Source: JAKVAV01 sp047632755
GTDB lineage: Bacteria; Bacteroidota; Bacteroidia; Flavobacteriales_D; Cryomorphaceae
Reading direction: 5' to 3'
DNA: 64,000 nucleotides
Assembly: GCA_047632755.1 (NCBI GenBank)
Contig: JBLIDT010000004.1
Span: 62,001-126,000 of the forward strand
In this document: one piece after another, positions 1 through 6,813 of the stretch
How the letters are laid out: every line of letters begins with the position of its first letter
How positions within the stretch are numbered: the first letter of the stretch is position 1
Translations under genes and position numbers: made by a program
The notes under the pieces: generated by a model
What the model was told of the DNA's origin: nothing
Seen by the model: only the letters and a program-made list of their open reading frames with translations
The model's database searches: none

Positions 1-214
1 TAGCAAAGAGTGTAAGGCCTGCTTTTACGGCATCTGGAAGATGTTTTCCTCGAATCCGAATCTTCTCAAGCAGCTTGAAAAGAGGTCTGCCGATTAGCGC
101 AACTACCAGAGAAAGGAGAATGTAAATGATGACTGTAGTCGACTCGTAGACAAGCCATCCAAGTAAGAAGAGTAAACCCAATACGGCGATAAATTTCAGA
201 ATTCGCCTTTCCAT
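1..214 (-). CDS. AI-2E family transporter, N-terminal part (partial)
   Basis: The first 71 codons of a gene that runs off the left edge of the window. The start ATG (212-214) lies three bases after the stop of the carotenoid gene above it, so the three genes up to 2328 look like one transcript. The visible part has a short basic start (MERRILKF), two hydrophobic helices, the segment VVALIGRPLFKLLEK and then KAGLTLFA. This is how AI-2E exporter/PerM family proteins begin in Bacteroidota. The family comprises polytopic inner-membrane proteins with varied or unknown substrates, including autoinducer export and Na+/H+ antiport in some members. The family call rests on the N-terminus alone, and the substrate cannot be told. 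Confidence 0.6.
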   Translation of the reverse strand, partial: MERRILKFIAVLGLLFLLGWLVYESTTVIIYILLSLVVALIGRPLFKLLEKIRIRGKHLPDAVKAGLTLFA

Positions 215-217
215 GTT

Positions 218-871
218 TTAATGAATTTGGCTGTAAAGCAAACCAAAGAAAATCAATTGACAAACAAATGCCGTGGCTCCTAGTCTTGGTTTTTGCACCA
301 GCGGATATTTTTCGAAGATCACTCCCATAACAGCTGAGATCACAAACCAGCTCAGATAATTTTGAAATGGTGGTACCTCGGAAGCCCAGTACCAAAGCTC
401 GTATTTAATGGCCACAGGCTCAATCACAAAGTCAATTCCCACTGCAAGCAACCCAGTAAATAGCCACCTGAAATACTTTGGAATCATAAATGTTCGAGCA
501 AGGGAATGGCCACCCCAAATTATGATCAGCCAGTTAATACCGATGAGTGGCGGTACTTCGAAAAAATTCCAACCCAGCACTTCCGAATAGAAGTAATCCC
601 CAAACGGAAAACCTGTTTTGACGCCAATTATTTCAACACCGTATCCCAGCAACCAAATGATAAAGATGATCAAGAAAGCGTTCTTTCCGCCTGGCTTGGT
701 ATCGATCCAAAGCATCCCTGCCGTTACGATAAGGTTAATAGGAGTGAGGTATACAAACCATTCGGAAAGCGGAGATAAAAAACCTAGAGCTCCAACGACG
801 TGAAAAGCGATGAGGATAGCTATTCCCGCCTTCTTCGACTTAAACTGTTCTAATGTGCTGCTTTTATTCAT
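218..871 (-). CDS. Carotenoid biosynthesis membrane protein, CruF-like hydratase
   Basis: A 217-residue polytopic membrane protein with about six hydrophobic segments, including LIIFIIWLLGYGVEIIGVKT and FGDYFYSEVLGW, and the pattern VGIDFVIEPVAIKYELWYW. These are hallmarks of the carotenoid biosynthesis family (DUF422) that contains CruF, a carotenoid 1,2-hydratase adding water to the psi end. The start ATG overlaps the end of the desaturase gene by four bases, so the two are translationally coupled. A 1,2-hydratase next to a 3,4-desaturase is the pairing used for hydroxylated acyclic ends, as in saproxanthin-, myxol- and flexixanthin-type carotenoids. The exact product is an inference. No phytoene synthase or cyclase gene lies in the window. 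Confidence 0.75.
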   Translation of the reverse strand: MNKSSTLEQFKSKKAGIAILIAFHVVGALGFLSPLSEWFVYLTPINLIVTAGMLWIDTKPGGKNAFLIIFIIWLLGYGVEIIGVKTGFPFGDYFYSEVLGWNFFEVPPLIGINWLIIIWGGHSLARTFMIPKYFRWLFTGLLAVGIDFVIEPVAIKYELWYWASEVPPFQNYLSWFVISAVMGVIFEKYPLVQKPRLGATAFVCQLIFFGLLYSQIH

Positions 872-2328
872 GATGCTAGATCGCTAACGATCTTTCCCGA
901 GAGCAAACATAAGGGAATCCCGCCACCCGGGTGCACACTGCCGCCGCAGAAGTACAGATTTTTGATTTTAGAAGTAAAATTTGGGTGGCGCAGAAAAGCC
1001 GCCATTCGGTCGTTTGAGCTCGTTCCATAAAGAGAACCGAGATAGCTCGAAGTCTGGGACTCTATAGTCGGCGGATTCAGAACACGCTCCGTTTTGATGA
1101 ATGGTTCCACATCCATTCCCAGCATTCGCGAAAGCTTTTCCAGAATGTTCTTTCTCGTTTCTAGCTCTGTTTTTTCCCAATCCTGACCAGCGACGTGCGG
1201 CGCATTGACCATCACAAACCAATTTTCGCATCCTTCAGGAGCATCATTTTTTTCGTGCTTGGAAGTGATGTTCACATAGATCGTTGGATCATCGGTGATT
1301 TCCTTTTTCTCAAAGAGAAGCGAGAATTCTTTCTGGTAATCCTCACTCCAAAAGATGTTGTGAAGACCGAGTTTGTCAAATTTCTTTTCCATTCCCCAAT
1401 AAAAAATCAGCGCCGAAGATGATCGCTCTTGTTTTTCTACCCTTCCAGGAATGTCGTGGTCGGGCAAGAGTCTATTGTATGTCGGGATGACGTCCATATT
1501 GCTCACCACCGTATCCAAGGCATACTTCCCTTTTGATGTCATCAAGCCATTCGCGCCATTTTCCGATGTGGTGATTCGTTCTACCTTTTCTTCAAATCGA
1601 AATTGAATGCCAATGTCTTTCGCTAGTTTGTAGAGGGACTTTGTGATTTCGTGCATTCCGCCTTTCGGCAAAAAGGTGCCCCAACGAAACTCAAGAGTAG
1701 GAACTACCGTGAGGGTGCCTGGAGCGCTGTATGGATTAGACCCGTTGTAAGTGGCATAGCGGTTAAAGAACTGAATCAGTTTGGGGTGCTCCAGTTTGTT
1801 TTCATTCACCTCATTCATAGTAGAGAAGAGATGAGCTTTGTAAAGCTGAGCAAATGACTTCGCCGTCGAAAGTTTCAAATACGTAGATGCTTTGTGCAAT
1901 GAGTTTTTCAGAAAAACGTCTTCGGTGATGTCGTAAAGCTCAAACGAATCTTCGATGTATTTCTTCACTTTCTCTTTTGCCACACCAAATGTTTCTTCCG
2001 CCTTAGCGGCAAAAAGACTGGCATCACTCGGTGCTGAAAATGTGGTTCCATCTTCCCAGAGGTAATGGCATCCAGGGTCTACTTTGATGTATTCGAAATA
2101 GTCTCTTGGGTTTTTGCCCGCTGCCTTGAAAATGGCATCGAGAAAATGAGGCATCGTAAAGAGCGATGGGCCCGCATCAAAGCGATAGCCGTCCTGCTCA
2201 AATGCCGTGAGCTTCCCGCCAGGATAGCTGTTGGCTTCGAAGACCGTTACTGCATGCCCCGCAGCCCGCAGGTGGATAGCAGCAGAAAGACCTGCTACTC
2301 CAGAACCGATTATTCCAATTTTTTTCAA
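868..2328 (-). CDS. crtD: Phytoene desaturase family oxidoreductase, probably 1-hydroxycarotenoid 3,4-desaturase
   Basis: 486 residues, the usual CrtI/CrtD length. The N-terminus carries an FAD-binding Rossmann motif (GSGVAG at residues 8-13), followed by the dinucleotide-binding acidic residue in VFEANSYPGG. The C-terminus carries the family signature FCGGSVHPGGGIPLCLLSGK at about residues 460-480. The enzyme removes hydrogens from a polyene chain at the membrane. CrtI (phytoene) and CrtD (1-hydroxycarotenoid) cannot be separated by motif alone. CrtD is favoured because the next gene, overlapping by four bases, is a CruF-like hydratase that would supply the 1-hydroxy substrate. Its transcription is insulated upstream by a terminator at 2575-2614. 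Confidence 0.72.
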   Translation of the reverse strand: MKKIGIIGSGVAGLSAAIHLRAAGHAVTVFEANSYPGGKLTAFEQDGYRFDAGPSLFTMPHFLDAIFKAAGKNPRDYFEYIKVDPGCHYLWEDGTTFSAPSDASLFAAKAEETFGVAKEKVKKYIEDSFELYDITEDVFLKNSLHKASTYLKLSTAKSFAQLYKAHLFSTMNEVNENKLEHPKLIQFFNRYATYNGSNPYSAPGTLTVVPTLEFRWGTFLPKGGMHEITKSLYKLAKDIGIQFRFEEKVERITTSENGANGLMTSKGKYALDTVVSNMDVIPTYNRLLPDHDIPGRVEKQERSSSALIFYWGMEKKFDKLGLHNIFWSEDYQKEFSLLFEKKEITDDPTIYVNITSKHEKNDAPEGCENWFVMVNAPHVAGQDWEKTELETRKNILEKLSRMLGMDVEPFIKTERVLNPPTIESQTSSYLGSLYGTSSNDRMAAFLRHPNFTSKIKNLYFCGGSVHPGGGIPLCLLSGKIVSDLAS

Positions 2329-2439
2329 GACGTTAAAGATGAGAATTTCAGTTTGATCTGAGTTCTATTGGTGTCAGATACAAACCACTTTAACCTCGAT
2401 ATGGTTTAAGGTATTCTGTTTTATGGTGAGGTCAATTGA

Positions 2440-2586
2440 CATCCAGTATATCTGAACCGTCAGAACAAAGCCATCAAAAGAAACGGAGTCAAACGAAATC
2501 AGTCAGATGAAGATACGTGCCAATTGATCGTAAAAGAGAATGGTGGCGAAGCATTGAAATCGGGATTGGAATTGAAAAAAGCCTAG
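2440..2586 (+). other. Open 48-codon frame without a start, possible decayed gene end
   Basis: Part of the 580-base stretch without an intact gene between crtD and the receiver-like gene. A plus-strand frame is open for 48 codons and ends ...KENGGEALKSGLELKKA then TAG, with the TAG inside the terminator stem. No start codon is visible in frame. The last ~28 bases recur, imperfectly, at about 3770-3797, where the matching frame reads VLKSGSELMKH then TGA and contains upstream stops. No family was recognised. Both may be remains of related genes, or a short intergenic repeat. Confidence 0.25.
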
Positions 2587-2614
2587 ATCTGACGTATCAG
2601 TTCTAGGCTCAATT
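2575..2614. terminator. Bidirectional intrinsic terminator
   Basis: GCCTAGA (2581-2587) pairs with TCTAGGC (2602-2608). Six A precede the stem, which gives a U-run for minus-strand transcripts, and TTTTTT follows four bases after it on the plus strand. On the minus strand it closes the decayed T9SS gene at 2629-2891 and shields crtD. Confidence 0.7.
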
Positions 2615-2628
2615 TTTTAAGTAACATT

Positions 2629-2891
2629 TTATTTAATTGTGGTGATTGAAAAGCTTGAATCATCTTCAAAAATAACCCGATGCAGGAGCAGTCCATCTGG
2701 CATCGGGTTACTGATAGTGACTAGGTGATTGCGTTATATTGGCACTTTTTTACGTGTAATTCCTTTCCGCTAACATCTGATACCTTGCATGAAACATTTC
2801 GTTCTCGTTTCGATTTTGATACTTTCTTAAAGTGATAAGAATTATGAAAACACGAACTGTCGCAATTCCATTTGTTTCGTGATTTAACCAT
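2629..2891 (-). pseudogene. Decayed 3' end of a T9SS cargo gene (frameshifted type-A sorting domain)
   Basis: Read on the minus strand, one frame gives CKVSDVSGKELHVKKCQYN (about 2792-2736) and hits a stop. The frame next to it continues TISNPMPDGLLLHRVIFEDD and SSFSITTIK, with its stop at 2629-2631. Joined by a one-base shift near 2715-2735, the two pieces form the normal tail of a type-A sorting domain: a D-x-S-G-K-E turn, a G-L-L-L-H-R-V strand and a Lys-terminated strand. An intrinsic terminator follows the stop directly, as expected for a once-functional gene. The remaining open part upstream, to an ATG at 2891, shows no recognisable domain. The gene body is missing. Confidence 0.5.
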
Positions 2892-2911
2892 CTTCACTTT
2901 GAAGCTCAGCC

Positions 2912-3331
2912 CTAAGCTATCATGCCAACTGCTGTGTCGTTTCGTCTGAGTAAGGACTCCACTTCAATAGGCAATACTGGGCAATTGATGAATTGGCCAA
3001 CGGCATCGCTCACTGCGAATTGCATAATACTGTTAAGCCGAAGCCTTGAGTTCACCAATACGACTCTACCTCTCGACGCGTCCGGGTAGTCTTTATCTAA
3101 AAGATTAAGAAAGGCTTTGACTTTTGACTGTTCCATTTCATTGCTCAAAAAGATACAAACAGGGATTTCGGTATCGACCACTCCAATTTTATTCAAAATG
3201 GACAATCCTTCAGCGGGTTCACCAACCCGAAACACATTTGACTTGTCTAGTCTTCTTTCAGCTATTTTTCTAATCACGTCGGAGCATTCGCTCTTTCCTG
3301 AAATAATTAGAATGTGACTGAATGATTTCAC
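2912..3331 (-). CDS. Degenerate response-regulator receiver-like protein
   Basis: 139 residues with the alternating beta/alpha pattern of a CheY-like receiver: HILIISGKS (strand 1), IPVCIFLSNEMEQSKVKAFL where strand 3 and its loop should be, RVVLVNSRL (strand 4) and FINCPVLPIEVESLL (strand 5 and helix 5). The phospho-acceptor Asp is replaced in the FLSNEM loop, and the conserved Lys before Pro in strand 5 is replaced (NCPVLP in place of VKPI). It therefore probably cannot be phosphorylated in the usual way. It stands alone with no kinase partner. Similarity to receivers is a fold-level reading, and the function is unknown. Confidence 0.55.
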   Translation of the reverse strand: MKSFSHILIISGKSECSDVIRKIAERRLDKSNVFRVGEPAEGLSILNKIGVVDTEIPVCIFLSNEMEQSKVKAFLNLLDKDYPDASRGRVVLVNSRLRLNSIMQFAVSDAVGQFINCPVLPIEVESLLRRNDTAVGMIA

Positions 3332-3813
3332 GGTTGTAAAGTTTTAGTTTGACGAGTGGTTACTTTGCCTGTTGCGAGTACTGAAAAAACAATCTATTCA
3401 ATACTTGAGATTGATTGTAAACTTAAAGAGTGGTTCAGGGATTTTCATCACTGAATTCAGTGAATTGTGGATTTATATGGAACTCACAAAGTCTTCTTAT
3501 TCCCTAGGTCGTTATTTTAAAGGGAGGATTCTAGTTGATATGATGCGGTCTTAATAATCCTGAATTTTGAAGCCCACATAGCTGTGGAAAATGTCGAGCT
3601 AGTTAAACCTTGTTCTTCTCTAGTATTAAGGATTAGAATGAAGCGTCCCCATTTTGATAGAAGAGACAACTGCGCTCAATACTCTCCTTTTGAAGGAGTT
3701 CAGTTGTATTGATCAAATCACCTGCCGAATGTCTACTTAACTTTTAGAACAAGAGGGTGGATATTAAGTGCTGAAATCGGGATCAGAATTGATGAAGCAT
3801 TGAGGCTTTTCAC
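3332..3813. other. Intergenic stretch with an imperfect hairpin, no gene seen
   Basis: About 480 bases without a convincing gene. It contains CTCCTT-TTG-AAGGAG (3684-3698), nested in CAACTG (3668-3673) and CAGTTG (3701-3706). This is a possible transcript hairpin, but no U-run follows. Near its right end, ~28 bases resemble the tail of the open frame at 2440-2586. A 60-codon open frame at 3372-3554 shows no recognisable family. Confidence 0.4.
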
Positions 3814-3821
3814 CACCTTTG
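3814..3821 (+). promoter_or_regulatory. -7 element four bases before the hemolysin III start
   Basis: CACCTTTG approximates the Bacteroidota -7 consensus TAnnTTTG, with a TTG at 3789-3791 as a possible -33. Only CGCT separates it from the ATG at 3826, so the transcript probably starts at or beside the start codon. Confidence 0.4.
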
Positions 3822-3825
3822 CGCT

Positions 3826-4458
3826 ATGTCTGATTATGCCCCCAACCACGAAAAAGCAAATATCATTACCCACCTATTCGGATTTTTATTTGGTCTGGTG
3901 GCATTGCCTTTCTTGGTTGCGGCCATCTCCAAATCGGGAGAAAGCACTTCAGGTGATGTTGCAGGAGGCATCGTTTACGGAATCGGTTTTCTAATGGTCT
4001 TTGGATTTTCTACACTCTACCATGCACAGAAAGAAATCAAGCCTCGAATGCTGATGAAGATTTGGGATCACATCAGTATCTATTACTTGATTGCCGGTAC
4101 TTACACGCCTTTTCTGCTAGCTTACGCCAATCCTGAAGATGCCAAGATGATGCTTTGGATTCTCTGGGGCCTTGCCCTTGCAGGAACGGTTTTCAAGGTG
4201 TTTTTCACGGGGAAGTTTCGGGTAGTCTCTACGTTGATTTACCTCGCTATGGGGTGGATGGTGGTCTTCGCACCGGAGTCGTTTAGTGAAAACCTACCCC
4301 AAGAGCAATTCTATTGGATCGCTGCCGGTGGAGCCTGTTATACTATTGGCGCGGTATTTTACCTGGTCAAAAAAATTCCTTTCCATCACGCCATCTGGCA
4401 TGTCTTCGTGCTTGGGGGGGGCATTTCTCACTTTATCGGGATCATGAAGATATTTTGA
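3826..4458 (+). CDS. Hemolysin III / PAQR family membrane protein
   Basis: 210 residues with seven predicted membrane helices. The family's conserved elements are visible: EKANIITHLFGFLFG near the N-terminus, STLYHAQKE with IWDHISIYYLIAGTYTPF in the middle, and HHAIWHVFVLGGGISHF at the C-terminus. The Ser, Asp and three His residues correspond to the metal site of PAQR-type hydrolases. YqfA/hemolysin III proteins are inner-membrane proteins. The haemolytic role is poorly supported, and a lipid- or membrane-homeostasis role is more likely. It is transcribed alone and converges on the MATE gene. Confidence 0.85.
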   Translation: MSDYAPNHEKANIITHLFGFLFGLVALPFLVAAISKSGESTSGDVAGGIVYGIGFLMVFGFSTLYHAQKEIKPRMLMKIWDHISIYYLIAGTYTPFLLAYANPEDAKMMLWILWGLALAGTVFKVFFTGKFRVVSTLIYLAMGWMVVFAPESFSENLPQEQFYWIAAGGACYTIGAVFYLVKKIPFHHAIWHVFVLGGGISHFIGIMKIF

Positions 4459-4467
4459 AATTAGCCA

Positions 4468-5802
4468 TTAGCTCTTAAGCCCAAATCGCTTGCGGAAATC
4501 AAACATCAGCCATCCCGAGCGGATCATCATCCAAACCACAAAGGCAATCCAAATGCCCAGTAGGCCGGGGGAGAAGTAGTGGAAGCCCACACTTATTGGC
4601 ACGAACCCAACCAATGTGGATACGATCAATAGGTTGCGCAGCAATTTCATCTCACCTAAACCCTTGTAAATGCCGTCAAAGGCAAAGGCCGAAGCATTGA
4701 TGGGTTGAGTAATAATGACCAAGAAAAAAATGGCTTCAAATTGAGCCAAAACCGCCGTATCATGAGAGAAGAATGTTCCGATCTGGAAGTACCCAATGCT
4801 GTAAATGACGGCTAGACCGATGCCAATGAATATGGCAATGCGATTGATTCGTACGCCCATTCGGTAGAGTAATTTGGGTCTCTGTTCTCCCAAGAGTCTT
4901 CCCGCCAATGCATTTCCTGCGTGGGCATATCCGTCAATAAAAAAGGAAGAGAACAGCCAAATATTGATGGCTATCGTATGAGCTGCGATAACCTCCTCAC
5001 CATACCCTGTGGCGTATCGTGTGGCGAGGTAGAAGGTAAGGTTGAGCATTATCGTTCTTATAAAAAGATCGATGCTCATGCCCGCGAGATTCTTGTACTC
5101 GGAGTTGAGCTTGCGCTGAATATTTAACCGAAAGGGCGTTTTGCTGTAAAGGAAAAATAGCGCCATGATGAACATCAGAATTTGTGCGACCAAACTCGCG
5201 GTAGCTGCCCCCTCGATTCCCATGGGGTTCACGATTCCCTCAACACCAAAAATCAGAATGTAATCGAGAACGAAATTAACGGACGCTCCAGTCAGCGAGA
5301 CAATCATCGCCCAAGAAGTATTCTGTAAGCCTCTGAAAACGCCAAAGAGGAGCATGGTAGCAAGCGTAAACGGAAATCCCCACGACCGAATGCTGAAGTA
5401 GTTTTGACAAAGTTCGAGTACTTGGCCATCGGCATTGTAAAAGCGGAAAATCTCTTCAGAGAAGGTATTGGTCAAAGCCAAGAACCCTATCCCTAAAAGA
5501 ATGTTTGAGACGAGAGCTTGAGGCACCAAAGATTCTATTTCCTCAAGTCTCTTACTTCCGTAATACCGACTTACGATGGCGGCAATTGCCGTTAGTGTTT
5601 GGGCGAGAATCCATACCGTCATTAGGTAGAAGCTACCGGCAATTCCAACGGCAGCTAACTCAGTGGTACCGATTTGGCCCACCAATGCGGTATCAACTAG
5701 GGTAATGACGGGTTCTGCGATGCCAGCGAGAATAGCTGGAACTGCCAAACGATTGATTTCTCGTCGGCTTATCGCATCTTCAATCGACGAGGAGCCTGAC
5801 AT
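4468..5802 (-). CDS. MATE family efflux transporter
   Basis: 444 residues, with about twelve hydrophobic helices in two similar halves. The N-terminal half begins INRLAVPAILAGIAEPVITL and VDTALVGQIGTTELAAVG, the usual MATE opening, and TLTAIAAIVSRYYGS follows. The family exports drugs or metabolites in exchange for Na+ or H+. The acidic VDTALVG residue and the overall form resemble the DinF-like branch. The gene lies six bases downstream of the DUF4412 gene and may be co-transcribed with it. The substrate cannot be inferred. Confidence 0.88.
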   Translation of the reverse strand: MSGSSSIEDAISRREINRLAVPAILAGIAEPVITLVDTALVGQIGTTELAAVGIAGSFYLMTVWILAQTLTAIAAIVSRYYGSKRLEEIESLVPQALVSNILLGIGFLALTNTFSEEIFRFYNADGQVLELCQNYFSIRSWGFPFTLATMLLFGVFRGLQNTSWAMIVSLTGASVNFVLDYILIFGVEGIVNPMGIEGAATASLVAQILMFIMALFFLYSKTPFRLNIQRKLNSEYKNLAGMSIDLFIRTIMLNLTFYLATRYATGYGEEVIAAHTIAINIWLFSSFFIDGYAHAGNALAGRLLGEQRPKLLYRMGVRINRIAIFIGIGLAVIYSIGYFQIGTFFSHDTAVLAQFEAIFFLVIITQPINASAFAFDGIYKGLGEMKLLRNLLIVSTLVGFVPISVGFHYFSPGLLGIWIAFVVWMMIRSGWLMFDFRKRFGLKS

Positions 5803-5808
5803 AGAGAT

Positions 5809-6624
5809 CTACCTTCCCCCCATGTTCATGAAGGTATACCCTTTGGTGCTTATAATGATCTCTTTGCTGGTTTCAGCCTCCTTCAGAGTCATCACCATGC
5901 GTTCACCGTTTTTTTCTTCTACAATCATCTGGATTATCGATCCATCTTCCGGGTAACCAGTACCTGTATACAGATTGGGCATTTGCTTATTTATGCTCGA
6001 CATATTTGACATTGACTCGATCCACTCGATTTCTGCCTCTTCAGTAATCCAATAGACCATCTTGGTTCCATCAGAATTTTCTAGATTTTCAACTATGTAT
6101 TCATCGCAAGAGTAACCTGAGATCGTTTTTGTCTCTCCTGTTTTTTTGAGAGTTGGCATTTCTGTCATGTCGGCTTCTTCAGAATCTCCCGCCGACATAA
6201 TACCCTCTACCTGACTTTTGTCAATTGACACGGTCGTTCCCATTTTCTGACCTGAGACATTCATAAGAGTTATCATCTCGTAGTTGTCCAAATCATAGAT
6301 GATCGAGGTGTTGATCCCTTCTTGATTCATTAGTATTCCCATAGCGGAAGATTCTTTTCTTGATAAGAAAGTCATCTCATTGGATTCACCAGGCTTCCCC
6401 TTTTTGTCAAAGTTCTCTATGAGTATTACGAAGCGTTGATCAAATTTGTACTCACCTGGAAGCTGAACTTTAGAGCTGTCCATTGTTTTCATCATGGTAG
6501 CATTTGCGATTGCTTCATTTCCCGAGTTTGCTTCGGCTAGGTTGTTTGTCTTTTCAGCTGTGTGCGCTTGAGTGGCCAATGCGCAAATAACGAGGACGAA
6601 TGTGAAAATTTTGGTCAGTGTCAT
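5809..6624 (-). CDS. DUF4412 domain protein, exported
   Basis: 271 residues with a signal peptide (MTLTKIFTFVLVICALATQA). The mature part has the DUF4412 layout: a YKFDQRFVILIENFDKKGK strand, MTFLSRKESSAMGI, and KTISGYSCDEYIVENLENSD followed by MVYWITEEAEIEW. The family is a periplasmic or outer-membrane-facing beta-rich domain of unknown role, common in Bacteroidota. A Cys in the GYSCDEY motif is the most conserved position. It may be followed by the MATE gene in one transcript. No enzymatic role can be assigned. Confidence 0.7.
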   Translation of the reverse strand: MTLTKIFTFVLVICALATQAHTAEKTNNLAEANSGNEAIANATMMKTMDSSKVQLPGEYKFDQRFVILIENFDKKGKPGESNEMTFLSRKESSAMGILMNQEGINTSIIYDLDNYEMITLMNVSGQKMGTTVSIDKSQVEGIMSAGDSEEADMTEMPTLKKTGETKTISGYSCDEYIVENLENSDGTKMVYWITEEAEIEWIESMSNMSSINKQMPNLYTGTGYPEDGSIIQMIVEEKNGERMVMTLKEAETSKEIIISTKGYTFMNMGGR

Positions 6625-6813
6625 ATTGAACTAGGTTTGTGATTTTTACGAACAGTGAAGATATGGAATTTACTAGGGTGGTTTTTCTAACTAATAATCG
6701 TGAATTTTTTGCCAGACAAAAATTTAAATCTGACAAAGTCAAGGCAATAATTAAAAGGCTAGCTCAATTTGACAGGGATGTCCCGCTAGAAACTTTAAAT
6801 ATTCAGTAAGCCA

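Noticed and set aside
3372..3554. 60-codon open frame in the gap before the hemolysin III gene
   Set aside because: No recognisable family, no promoter or terminator around it. Left as intergenic.
6755..6792. Possible terminator after dnaX (CTAGC...GCTAG with GGGA/TCCC inside)
   Set aside because: The stem is imperfect with large loops and the T-run is interrupted. Not strong enough to list.
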